From contig CALDTV010000022.1 in NCBI GenBank assembly GCA_937923625.1, positions 1 through 64,000 on the forward strand: DNA of 64,000 nt, given 5' to 3'. The notes beneath the pieces were generated by a model. The model was not told where the DNA came from and did not search any database. It worked only from the letters and a program-made list of their open reading frames with translations. This document shows positions 30,969 to 39,630 of the stretch, piece by piece. Position 1 is the stretch's first letter. Each line of letters opens with the position of its first letter. This DNA is from an uncultured Alphaproteobacteria bacterium. Lineage in GTDB: Bacteria; Pseudomonadota; Alphaproteobacteria; Micavibrionales; Micavibrionaceae. Position numbers and translations under genes: made by a program.

Positions 30969-33900
30969 TTACAAAAACGTTTCTATCATCACCTGCATAT
31001 TGCTGGCTTTTTTATGCGTACCAGCTCTCGCTGAGATCCCCCCAGAAATCACACTTCAAGATAAAAAGATAGATCACATAAATTATTTTGATCGTTTCCC
31101 GGATGGTCAAACACTATTATTACGACCACGCGTCAAAAATACTATTTACGAAGATGATATATTCACTCTAAAGAAAAATAATAGCCTTTATTACGCCCTC
31201 GAAGACATAATAGATGTTCTTGATTTAGCTATCACCTTTAATAGTGATGCCAAAATTGGACAAGGATGGTTCTTGAGAGAAGATTGGAAGATATTTCTAG
31301 ATCTTCATAAAGGCGAAGTCATATCACGGGAGAAGACCTATAAGATCGCCGAGGGACAAGTAATAGAGGATGACGGCATCCTGTTTGCTTCACAAAAAGA
31401 CATAGAAGAATGGTTTAGCTTTAAGTTAAACGCTGACATTCCCCAGCAATACCTCAATATTGAAAGTGCACACCCGCTGCCAGAAATCGCCAAGAATGCT
31501 CGTAAAAAACGCCTCTCTCGGAAGAAAACCGATAAAAACGTGACCATTTTGCCGCGCATCACAAACGAATATGAATTTTTTGATATTAATACAGCTGATA
31601 TTCGCTTGGGAACACAATATCAACGTCGCGAAGATAACGCAGGAGAAAGAAGAAAAGATAAACGGCATTCTGCTGTCGTGTCTTTACAAGGGCAAGCCCT
31701 CAAACATGACGCTTATTTTCTATCAAGCTTAGATAGTGAAAAAAAACTATCTGCTATTATTACGCGATTTTCCAAAAGCAACGAAGATCCAACATTACTT
31801 GGCCCATTAAAGGCGCGTTCTTATGGATTTGGTGATATAAACACTATTCCACTCCCGCTCGTAAATGATAGAAGGCGCGAGCTTGGCGCTCGTATCAGCA
31901 ATACACCGCTTATAAACACACAATTTCAAACAATTGATATTAACGGCGACGCTATTCCTGGCTGGGACGTAGAACTTTATCGTAATAATATTTTCATCAA
32001 CTCACAAATAGTGTCATCAACTGGAGAATATCGATTTCCCAACGTGCAGCTATTTGGAGGGGACAACCAATTTGAGGTGTTCTTTTACGGCAATCAGGGA
32101 GAAATCCGCGTAAAAGAAATTAGCTTGCCCGTAACATCTGAACTTTTGCTTGCGCAGGATAAAACTTATGAAGTATCTGTATCTTTAAAGGACACTCAAA
32201 CTTATAACAAAAACAGGCGAGAGCTTTTTAGCTTAGATAATTTAAATTTTTCTGCGCGATACAATAAGGTCATAGGCAGTTTCTTGACTTATTTTGGTAT
32301 TAATACACAAAAAATAGGCAATAAAAATAAACTATATGCCGCCACAGGTTTTACTAAAACCTTTAAGGGCACATTACTTGACAGTAATTTTGCTGTTAAT
32401 CAAGAAGGGGCTGCAAGCGCCCAAATAACTGCACGCCGCAAATATAAAAAATGGGATATTGCTACAAGAGCTTTTATAGAAAGTGATGATTTTTCATCTA
32501 GCCGAACGACATCAACTGGCCTTTTTCAACTGAATGCGAGCGCCCAGAGAAATTTTACCCCCACAGCACGGTCACGCTTAAACGTCCTAACCTCTACTGG
32601 CTTTACCTCAAGCAATGATAATACATCACAATTAAATGCGCAGATATCTACAGGACTTCATGTTAAGAACATTAATCTTAGCAACAATATAAACTATAAC
32701 TCCTTTAAAAATCAGATAGGAAATATATCGCATAACTTACGTGACACCTTAGCCGTTCGGTTATCTAAAGGAAAATTCTTTACGCGTTCTGGGATTAACT
32801 TTGATATTTTACCTGAAAAAAATATTGATAGTTTATTTTCGCGCATTAGCTATTATCCGAATAATAAATTTTCATCCGACTTAAATTTTAACTACGATCT
32901 TGATGATAAATATAATAGAACTCGTTTAAACGTTAACTACACCAATAAATATTTTCGTGCCTCCCCTTTTATTGAGTATGATTCAAATGATGATATTAGA
33001 GCAGGGCTTAATGTTAATTTTGGTATTATTGATATCCCTCAAAATAATAACTTACAATTTACCCATAAGTCCATGACGGGCAAAGGTTTGATATCTTCTT
33101 TTGTTTATCACGACAAAAATGGTAATAAGAAATTCGATCCTGATGATGAAGCACTTCCTGACGTTGTTGTTGAAAGTTTCAATACCCGCCGGCGCGCCAA
33201 AACAGACGAGTCAGGATATTCATTAATTCCTGATCTGCCTATTAATATCGCAACAGATATTTATGTTGATGAAACAACATTGCCTGATTCTTTCATGATA
33301 TCAGGGTTTAAAGGGGCATCCATTTTACCCAACCCTGGGGAAATTACGGAGTTAGAATTCCCAATCCATATGGCGGGGGAAATTGATGGCACTGTTTCTG
33401 TTGCAAGTAATAAAAACACATCAACACCGGCTAAAAAAGCCGTAATAGATCTTCACCCTATGGATCATCCAAACAAAGAAGTAATTCAATCAAAAGCTGC
33501 CTTAGACGGCTTCTATGTGGCCTCATACATTCCACCAGGTCGTTATTTGATGAACTTAAATCAAGATAGTATTGACAAATATGGTGCCGCAGCCCCCGCC
33601 CCCGAAATCATTAATATTGGCCATGATGGAGACGTTTTATATGGGCGAGATATGATATTAAACCCTGATCAACATAACGTCCCCGTGCGTGTTTCTTATA
33701 TCGAAAAATCAAAATTACCAGCTTTGTCCACGCAGCAGGAAATCGTAACTATTAAGCCAAAAACAAATGGCTCATCCCCGCTATCGACTGCCTTGGGTGC
33801 TCTTGCAGAGAAAAGAGCCGCCAGAGATATTTACGGCGGTCTGCAAAAGATTAGCCTAGGAGGAGCCAATCACTATACGCTTGAGTCAAACGACATCAAA

Positions 33901-33990
33901 AATGCACATGAAAAATGCCAAGAGTTCATTAACAGTGCCATTCCATGTTCTTTAGAAGTAATTATTCCAACAGCACATAACCACCAATAA
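30952..33990 (+). CDS. Fimbrial outer-membrane usher-like protein
   Basis: 1012 residues. After a signal peptide (ITCILLAFLCVPALA) comes an N-terminal beta region (LRPRVKNTIYEDDIFTL), a plug/hinge segment (NTPLINTQFQTIDINGDAIPGWDVELYRNNIF), a long beta-barrel region (about 400-700, alternating polar/aromatic strands) and, near residue 715-760, a collagen-binding/SdrD B-like domain (FVYHDKNGNKKFDPDDEALPD). This matches TcfC/CS1-type alternate ushers more than FimD. The only in-frame start I find is GTG at 30952 without a ribosome-binding site; a 15-codon reading frame from an ATG at 30921 runs across it. Divergent from the subunit-chaperone operon. Confidence 0.75.
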   Translation: MFYPFSYKNVSIITCILLAFLCVPALAEIPPEITLQDKKIDHINYFDRFPDGQTLLLRPRVKNTIYEDDIFTLKKNNSLYYALEDIIDVLDLAITFNSDAKIGQGWFLREDWKIFLDLHKGEVISREKTYKIAEGQVIEDDGILFASQKDIEEWFSFKLNADIPQQYLNIESAHPLPEIAKNARKKRLSRKKTDKNVTILPRITNEYEFFDINTADIRLGTQYQRREDNAGERRKDKRHSAVVSLQGQALKHDAYFLSSLDSEKKLSAIITRFSKSNEDPTLLGPLKARSYGFGDINTIPLPLVNDRRRELGARISNTPLINTQFQTIDINGDAIPGWDVELYRNNIFINSQIVSSTGEYRFPNVQLFGGDNQFEVFFYGNQGEIRVKEISLPVTSELLLAQDKTYEVSVSLKDTQTYNKNRRELFSLDNLNFSARYNKVIGSFLTYFGINTQKIGNKNKLYAATGFTKTFKGTLLDSNFAVNQEGAASAQITARRKYKKWDIATRAFIESDDFSSSRTTSTGLFQLNASAQRNFTPTARSRLNVLTSTGFTSSNDNTSQLNAQISTGLHVKNINLSNNINYNSFKNQIGNISHNLRDTLAVRLSKGKFFTRSGINFDILPEKNIDSLFSRISYYPNNKFSSDLNFNYDLDDKYNRTRLNVNYTNKYFRASPFIEYDSNDDIRAGLNVNFGIIDIPQNNNLQFTHKSMTGKGLISSFVYHDKNGNKKFDPDDEALPDVVVESFNTRRRAKTDESGYSLIPDLPINIATDIYVDETTLPDSFMISGFKGASILPNPGEITELEFPIHMAGEIDGTVSVASNKNTSTPAKKAVIDLHPMDHPNKEVIQSKAALDGFYVASYIPPGRYLMNLNQDSIDKYGAAAPAPEIINIGHDGDVLYGRDMILNPDQHNVPVRVSYIEKSKLPALSTQQEIVTIKPKTNGSSPLSTALGALAEKRAARDIYGGLQKISLGGANHYTLESNDIKNAHEKCQEFINSAIPCSLEVIIPTAHNHQ

Positions 33991-34311
33991 CGACCAGTAA
34001 AATTAGTTTACAATTTTTTGAAAGAATAAATTTAATCCTAGGATTATAAAGACCAGCTAACAAAATAACGAGCTTACAGAAATGTGTTATATAGAAAAAA
34101 TAATCCAAGAACCATTAGAGGCAGAAAACATCACAAGACCAGTTCAAAAAGAGCGAGAAAATCAACATTTAGTTAACGGGCCAACAACAGATTTTGTGAC
34201 GCAAAGCGATTAATATAGTACATAATAATTAGCTTAGGTTATGTATTATAAGTAAAGAATGAAATTGTGCCCCTAAAATGCTATCATACATCTCCAATAG
34301 AGGACGCGTAT
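33991..34311 (+). other. 321-base gap between usher and Tsx-like gene, with a doubtful small ORF
   Basis: AT-rich. A 43-codon frame from ATG 34082 to TAA 34213 (MCYIEKIIQEPLEAENITRP start) is polar and acidic-basic mixed, with no ribosome-binding site and no recognisable family, so I do not call it a gene. The rest should contain the promoter of the downstream sensing operon; TAATATAGTACATAATAAT near 34210-34230 is AT-rich enough for a -10 but I cannot fix it. Confidence 0.4.
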
Positions 34312-35040
34312 ATGTATAAATATTTCTTAGCTCTTTTGCTTGCCAGCAATTTCTTTTCCCCGCTTGCGCAAGCAAATGATTTCATAAAATGGCAAAGCTC
34401 TAATATACAACTTTTACGCGGTCATGATTTTGAGCTAGGCGAGCGTGACAGAACATTGATCACATTAGAACACGCACATGGTCACAAATATGGTGACACA
34501 TATGCATGGATTGATCTCATCAAACCAGATGGTGAAGATTATACTTATTACGGCGAGTTCTCCCCGCGTATGTCTTTAAGCAAAGTCACGGGACGTGATT
34601 TATCTTATGGCATTATCAAAGATTTTCTTATCTCCACCACTTTTGAAAAAGCAAAAGATCAAGGGCCGCAATATTTATATGGCGGAGCGATAGATTTTCA
34701 TGTGCCTGGCTTTAAATTTTTTAAAACCAATTTGTATGTGCATGATAGCACAGAGCTAGATGGCGAAACGTGGCAAGTGACTGTGGCATGGAACAAACCT
34801 TTTGAAATTGGCGATGTTAAATTCTTATCCGAAGGCTTTGCTGACTTTCAAGGCTCTGAAGGAGGACGCGAGCCAAACCAACTTATTGTCCCGCGCTTCC
34901 TTATTGATATAGGGGATTTGACAGGGCACCCCCCAGGTAAATTAATGGCGGGTATTGAATATCAATATTGGCACAATAAATTTGGTGTTGATGGCATCAC
35001 AGAATCTGTTCCACAAGCCCAAGTAAAATGGACATTTTAA
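34312..35040 (+). CDS. Tsx-like / DUF5020 outer-membrane protein
   Basis: 242 residues from the ATG at 34312, chosen for the AGAGGA ribosome-binding site 8 bases before it and the signal peptide MYKYFLALLLASNFFSPLAQ. The mature protein has amphipathic beta strands and ends in an aromatic residue (QAQVKWTF), the mark of outer-membrane barrels. Blocks such as LEHAHGHKYGDTYAWIDL and YYGEFSPRMSLSKV are typical of the nucleoside-channel-like family related to Tsx. It is the first gene of a tight plus-strand run with a periplasmic binding protein 2 bases later, suggesting it admits the ligand that the binding protein senses. Confidence 0.8.
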   Translation: MYKYFLALLLASNFFSPLAQANDFIKWQSSNIQLLRGHDFELGERDRTLITLEHAHGHKYGDTYAWIDLIKPDGEDYTYYGEFSPRMSLSKVTGRDLSYGIIKDFLISTTFEKAKDQGPQYLYGGAIDFHVPGFKFFKTNLYVHDSTELDGETWQVTVAWNKPFEIGDVKFLSEGFADFQGSEGGREPNQLIVPRFLIDIGDLTGHPPGKLMAGIEYQYWHNKFGVDGITESVPQAQVKWTF

Positions 35041-35042
35041 AC

Positions 35043-36257
35043 ATGAAGTATTTATATTTGACACTGCTAGCATTTCTACTCATCCCTTCCGCACATGCAG
35101 AGCATAAAACCCTGCATATTTATCAAGATGCTGACCTTTCCAATCACATGCAATCTTCCGAAGCCATCCAAAAAGGAATCGAAGTAGCCTTTCATGAAGT
35201 CAATAATGAGGTTGCAGGATATAAAGTAGAATTTAAATATTTAAACCATCGCGGCAATGTTATCCGCAGCAAGTTAAATTACAAAAAATTTATTGAAGAT
35301 AATCATGCCTTGGCCATATTTTCAGGAATCCATTCCCCCCCCTTAATTAGAAATCGTGCTTTCATAAATGAAAATAAGGCGCTCACGCTAGTGCCATGGG
35401 CGGCAGGCGGCCCCATTACGCGCCACCCCTTACCCGAAAATTGGATTTTCCGTCTTTCCGTTGATGATAAACGCGCAGGCCCTGTGATTGTTGACTTTTC
35501 GGTTCAAGAAAAAAAATGCAAATCTCCACATTTATTATTAGAAGACTCACCTTGGGGAAACTCTAATTTGCAATCTATGACAAAAGCCCTCATGCAACAC
35601 GGCATCGCCACCCCAAATGTAACACGTTTTGGCTGGAATATTGGCGACCAAGGGGCACGGGTTATCATTCGTTCTATCCTCAAAAGTAATAATGATTGTA
35701 TTATTTTGGTCTCTAATTCGGTTGAAGGGGCGGTCATTGCACAAGCAATGATTGATACCAAAGCTAATATCCCATTAATTAGCCACTGGGGTATCACAGG
35801 CGGAGATTTTCATGAAAAAATCTCTGAAAAATCTAGAGAAAAACTTGATTTAACTTTCATTCAATCTTGTTTTGCCTTTTCCAATGAAAAACAAACTGAG
35901 TTTTCTCAAAAAGTTTTTAATACGCTGAAAGAATTGTCAGGCGGCGCAATAAAGGAAACCAAAGATTTAAAATCAGCCGTCGGTTTTATCCACGCTTATG
36001 ACCTAACGAAGTTATTAATCGCCGCTATAGAACAAAGTGGTTTAAGCGGTGATATTGAAAAAGACCGCGATTCCATCCGTCTCGCGCTTGAAAAGCTTAA
36101 AACACCAGTAGAAGGTCTGGTCAAAACATACGACAAACCTTTTTCCGTTTTTGACGAGAACAACAACATTAACGCCCACGAAGCATTACATAAAGAAAAT
36201 TATTGTATGGCCAAATATGGTGCAGAAGATGAAATTTTTATTGTGATGAATAATTAA
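35043..36257 (+). CDS. Type-1 periplasmic binding protein (Leu/Ile/Val family)
   Basis: 404 residues from the ATG at 35043, with signal peptide MKYLYLTLLAFLLIPSAHA. The fold of branched-chain amino-acid/receptor-type binding proteins is evident: SSEAIQKGIEVAFHEVNNEV, YKVEFKYLNHRGN, AIFSGIHSPPLIRNRAFINE, ALTLVPWAAGGPITRHPLPE, and IILVSNSVEGAVIAQAMIDT. No ABC permease or ATPase is encoded nearby. Instead its stop overlaps the ATG of a membrane histidine kinase by one base (TAATG). I infer that it presents ligand to the kinase rather than to a transporter. The ligand cannot be told from sequence. Confidence 0.85.
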   Translation: MKYLYLTLLAFLLIPSAHAEHKTLHIYQDADLSNHMQSSEAIQKGIEVAFHEVNNEVAGYKVEFKYLNHRGNVIRSKLNYKKFIEDNHALAIFSGIHSPPLIRNRAFINENKALTLVPWAAGGPITRHPLPENWIFRLSVDDKRAGPVIVDFSVQEKKCKSPHLLLEDSPWGNSNLQSMTKALMQHGIATPNVTRFGWNIGDQGARVIIRSILKSNNDCIILVSNSVEGAVIAQAMIDTKANIPLISHWGITGGDFHEKISEKSREKLDLTFIQSCFAFSNEKQTEFSQKVFNTLKELSGGAIKETKDLKSAVGFIHAYDLTKLLIAAIEQSGLSGDIEKDRDSIRLALEKLKTPVEGLVKTYDKPFSVFDENNNINAHEALHKENYCMAKYGAEDEIFIVMNN

Positions 36258-38443
36258 TGAACAAACAAAAATTCTCTATATTTAATAAAGAAAACCGAGC
36301 AATTTTAAGAGCCTTTGCAGGCTTTTTAATTGGTTTTTTTCTTATTATTACCATTCTCACGGCTTTTCTGCTTGTTCCTAAAATTAACAAATCCCTTGAA
36401 AGCCAGCACATCACCGATAGTACAATATCACTTCAAATCAAGAGCGAGCTTTTTAGACATTTTATTGAAGATTATCACTCATTGCTCGCAGATTTAGCAA
36501 AATACCCTGTTGTTACGAGCGCAGCATTATTATCAAAATCTGATAATCCAGATTTTATTGATCTCGTCGATAATTTCTTAATTGATGGAAAAAAGAGTCG
36601 CTTGGTTTTAAAAAACATCGCAGGTGAAGTTATTTACCAAACATCAAAAGATCTTGAAGGTGATTTGATTTCTAATCCTCCATGGCTAAAAAATATATTC
36701 GAAGATGAAGCGCCCTACTATTTTAAGTTAATAGGGCAAGAAAAGAACAGCTTTCGCTTTATAATCGCGGTTCCCGTTATTTATCGGGGATATACCGAAG
36801 GGATATTAAGCGCCGAAATAACCGCCCATTTAAATGATATTTTCAGCTCCCAAACCATTAACGATTCTGGCGGCCTCAAACTACGCCAAGGGAACGTTGT
36901 AATTCAAAGCGATATTGACGATATTGCTGTTCCGCGTGTTATCTCCAAAGACATTATCGCACCCAATATTGAACTCACTTATATTGGGGATGATGCCCCG
37001 ATTATTGCCGCGCAAAACAAGTTAAGAAATAATATTTTAGGGACCTTATTTATTGGCCTCGTCATTTCCTTCATCCTATTTACAATTTTAGGGTATAAGG
37101 TTCTAGAAGGTCGCCAAGAAAGTGCTACGCATCATAAAGTAAAGAAAAATTTATACATCTTACCAATCATTACCGCATTAATTGGCACGGCGGCGTCTAT
37201 TTCGGCTTTTCTTATTATTAAAGGTGTGCCTGATATCGCTTCATGGATGTCTTTAAGTGTTCTATTAAGCGGGATCACTTTAACATTTTTTATTACCTAT
37301 AGCTTTATTCAATTTATCCGTCAGCAACAAATTATTGAATCCGTTGTTGCCCAACGCACGAAAGAAGTTCAAGAGCTGACCTCTGCCATGGAGAACGCGG
37401 TTGAGGGCGTTTCGTTCATTGATCCACAAGGATGCTATCGCTTTGTCAACGAAGCCTATGCTGCTTTTTGCGGATATAAACCGACAGAATTATTAAATAA
37501 AAATTGGGAAATGACGGTGCATGAAGATGATCGTCAAATGATGACTGACGCTTATCAAGCTATGTTAAAAAGTGGCAAAACCGTTGATGAACCGCGTGGC
37601 CTTCGCAAGGACGGATCGGTTTTTTACAAGCGCACAACAATGATTAGTAAATATGATGAAGATGGAAATTTTATAGGTCATCACTGCTTCATGGGTGATA
37701 TTACAGAGCGTAAAAAAGCAGAAGAAGAAATATTGCGTTCAAATGCCGAACTAGAACGATTTGCGTTTATTTGTTCACATGACCTACAAGAGCCCTTACG
37801 TATGATCAGAAGCTTTTCAGAAAAGCTACAGGAACATATTGGCGACCAATTTAAACAAGATGAAAAAGGGAAAAAATATTTTCATTTCATCATTGATGGC
37901 GCAACGCGCGCACAGAATTTAATCCGTGATATTCTTGCTTATTCCAGTATCGACAGCAATGCCGAACAATTCGAAGAAGTCTGCGTTGAAAATCTTATAT
38001 CAATGATAAAAGATAATATGATTATGCATATTGAAGATCATAACTGCAAAATAACGCATGATGAATTGCCAACCATCTTGGGGCATAAAACCCAAATTTA
38101 TCAACTTTTCCAAAATCTTGTAAATAATGGCTTAAAATATCAGGGCGACAATACATCACCCCATGTTCATATCGGCGTAAAAGACACTGGCGATCATTGG
38201 GAATTCTCTGTAAAAGATAATGGTATCGGTATGGAAGAGCGGCATTTAAATAAAATATTCGACGTTTTTCAAAGACTCCATAAAAAAAGTCTTTATGCTG
38301 GCACGGGTGTAGGACTATCAATTTGTAAAAAAGTCGTTGAAAGGCATGGCGGTAAAATCTGGGTTAATTCCGCAAAAGGTAAAGGATCAACTTTTTATTT
38401 TACACTCTTAAAACCCAAAAATTTGGAGAACCAGAATGATTAA
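36257..38443 (+). CDS. Membrane-bound PAS histidine kinase
   Basis: 728 residues. Membrane helices at about 16-40, 258-280, 298-323 and 327-355. A periplasmic domain of about 215 residues (41-257) lies between the first two and looks like a double-Cache-type sensor (VIYQTSKDLEGDLISNPPWL, GYTEGILSAEI). A PAS domain at about 371-490 (EGVSFIDPQGCYRFVNEAYA) is followed by HisKA (FICSHDLQEPLRMIRSFSEK, His508) and HATPase (LFQNLVNNGLKYQG; VKDNGIGMEERHL; GTGVGLSICKKVVERHGGKI). Coupled to the binding-protein gene upstream and overlapping the receiver gene downstream by 8 bases, so it belongs to one signalling unit. Confidence 0.92.
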   Translation: MNKQKFSIFNKENRAILRAFAGFLIGFFLIITILTAFLLVPKINKSLESQHITDSTISLQIKSELFRHFIEDYHSLLADLAKYPVVTSAALLSKSDNPDFIDLVDNFLIDGKKSRLVLKNIAGEVIYQTSKDLEGDLISNPPWLKNIFEDEAPYYFKLIGQEKNSFRFIIAVPVIYRGYTEGILSAEITAHLNDIFSSQTINDSGGLKLRQGNVVIQSDIDDIAVPRVISKDIIAPNIELTYIGDDAPIIAAQNKLRNNILGTLFIGLVISFILFTILGYKVLEGRQESATHHKVKKNLYILPIITALIGTAASISAFLIIKGVPDIASWMSLSVLLSGITLTFFITYSFIQFIRQQQIIESVVAQRTKEVQELTSAMENAVEGVSFIDPQGCYRFVNEAYAAFCGYKPTELLNKNWEMTVHEDDRQMMTDAYQAMLKSGKTVDEPRGLRKDGSVFYKRTTMISKYDEDGNFIGHHCFMGDITERKKAEEEILRSNAELERFAFICSHDLQEPLRMIRSFSEKLQEHIGDQFKQDEKGKKYFHFIIDGATRAQNLIRDILAYSSIDSNAEQFEEVCVENLISMIKDNMIMHIEDHNCKITHDELPTILGHKTQIYQLFQNLVNNGLKYQGDNTSPHVHIGVKDTGDHWEFSVKDNGIGMEERHLNKIFDVFQRLHKKSLYAGTGVGLSICKKVVERHGGKIWVNSAKGKGSTFYFTLLKPKNLENQND

Positions 38444-38882
38444 AGAACCAAAACTGGCTGAAATACTTCTTGTTGAAGATAATGAAGGCGATATTGAACT
38501 CACAAAAGAAGCTTTCAAAGAAGCAAAATTTCGTAATAACCTACATATTGCCGAAGATGGTGATGAGGCCTTAGATTTCTTATATAAAAGAAATGATTAT
38601 GAGGGGGCAGCAACACCAGATGTTATTCTTCTGGACCTTAATTTACCTGGAACAAGCGGTAGAGAAATTCTTGAAATTATCAAAGCGGATAAGAATTTAA
38701 AAATTATTCCTGTCATTGTTTTGACCAGCTCCGAAGCAGATAAAGATATTATCGAAAGCTATAATTTACATGCAAATTGTTACATCGTTAAACCAGTAAA
38801 TGCGATCAAATTCATTGATGTTGTCCATCATGTTGAAAATTTTTGGGTAGATATTGTCTGCCTTCCAACAAAAGTTGGATAA
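38436..38882 (+). CDS. Single-domain response regulator (Rcp1-like)
   Basis: 148 residues made of a receiver domain only: acidic pocket LLVEDNEGDIELT, phosphoacceptor Asp67 in VILLDLNLPGTSG, Thr in VIVLTSSEAD and Lys in YIVKPVNAIKF. The long beta4-alpha4 region and the C-terminal extension (VVHHVENFWVDIVCLPT) are typical of the Rcp1 type that partners phytochrome-like kinases. No DNA-binding domain, so it acts by phosphotransfer or protein contact. It overlaps the upstream kinase and is followed after 19 bases by a second kinase, which could be the next step of a relay. Confidence 0.93.
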   Translation: MIKEPKLAEILLVEDNEGDIELTKEAFKEAKFRNNLHIAEDGDEALDFLYKRNDYEGAATPDVILLDLNLPGTSGREILEIIKADKNLKIIPVIVLTSSEADKDIIESYNLHANCYIVKPVNAIKFIDVVHHVENFWVDIVCLPTKVG

Positions 38883-38901
38883 TCTCTAAGGTAAAAAAAT
38901 A

Positions 38902-39630
38902 TTGCGAGATTCACAGCAAGAGATAGAACAGCTTCAAATCAGGCTTAAGGAAGTAGAGGAAGAATACGAAAATTTTTCCTACATCGTATCCCATGATCTC
39001 AAGGCATGCCTGCGTTCTATCGATGGATTCTCTAACCTTATCGCAGAAAAACATGCCGATGATTTTGACGACGAAACTTTGGGGCATTTTAACCGTATTT
39101 CAAATAATGCGAAACACGCAAAAGATATACTCTCCGTTCTTTTAAAATTCGCCCACACTAGTAAGGGAAAGCAATCATTTACCCTTTGTCATTGTAATGA
39201 AATATTTGAACAGGTGAAAGAAATGCTTTCCCCCTTAATAGAGAAGAGTAACGCCAAAATAACATACCCTGACCTGCCAAATGTGATGGGGAACAAAGAC
39301 CATCTTACGACTATTTTCTTCAATCTTTTACAAAATGCGCTTATCTATCACAAAGATAATAGTCCTGTAGAAATTGAAATCTCTTGTGATGAAAAACCTG
39401 ATCAATGGCAATTTTCAATAAAAGATAATGGCATTGGCATAAAAGAAAATATGACTAAAACTATTTTTGAACCGTTAAAACGCGGTGTTTCAAATAAAAA
39501 ATATCCTGACGGATTAGGCATGGGATTGGCTTTTTGTCAAAAAATATTAAAATATCATGATGGAAAAATCTGGCTGGAAAGTGACATTGGCGAAGGCTCA
39601 ATCTTCTATTTTTCCCTGCCTAAAAATTAG
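38902..39630 (+). CDS. Soluble histidine kinase with N-terminal coiled coil
   Basis: 242 residues starting at TTG (38902); no in-frame ATG precedes the H box. Residues 1-25 are a short coiled coil (SQQEIEQLQIRLKEVEEEYE), then HisKA (FSYIVSHDLKACLRSIDGFS, His31) and HATPase (FFNLLQNALIYHKD; IKDNGIGIKENM; GLGMGLAFCQKILKYHDGKI). No sensor or membrane segment. It is last in the Tsx-like/binding protein/kinase/receiver operon and may accept input from the receiver or from the PAS kinase. Its 3' end overlaps the convergent metal permease gene by 33 bases. Confidence 0.85.
   Translation: MRDSQQEIEQLQIRLKEVEEEYENFSYIVSHDLKACLRSIDGFSNLIAEKHADDFDDETLGHFNRISNNAKHAKDILSVLLKFAHTSKGKQSFTLCHCNEIFEQVKEMLSPLIEKSNAKITYPDLPNVMGNKDHLTTIFFNLLQNALIYHKDNSPVEIEISCDEKPDQWQFSIKDNGIGIKENMTKTIFEPLKRGVSNKKYPDGLGMGLAFCQKILKYHDGKIWLESDIGEGSIFYFSLPKN

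Noticed and set aside
34082-34213. 43-codon reading frame between the usher and the Tsx-like gene
   Set aside because: No ribosome-binding site, no family, and AT-rich sequence produces such frames by chance.
35043-36257. A branched-chain amino-acid ABC importer
   Set aside because: No permease or ATPase genes accompany the binding protein; its neighbours are signalling genes.
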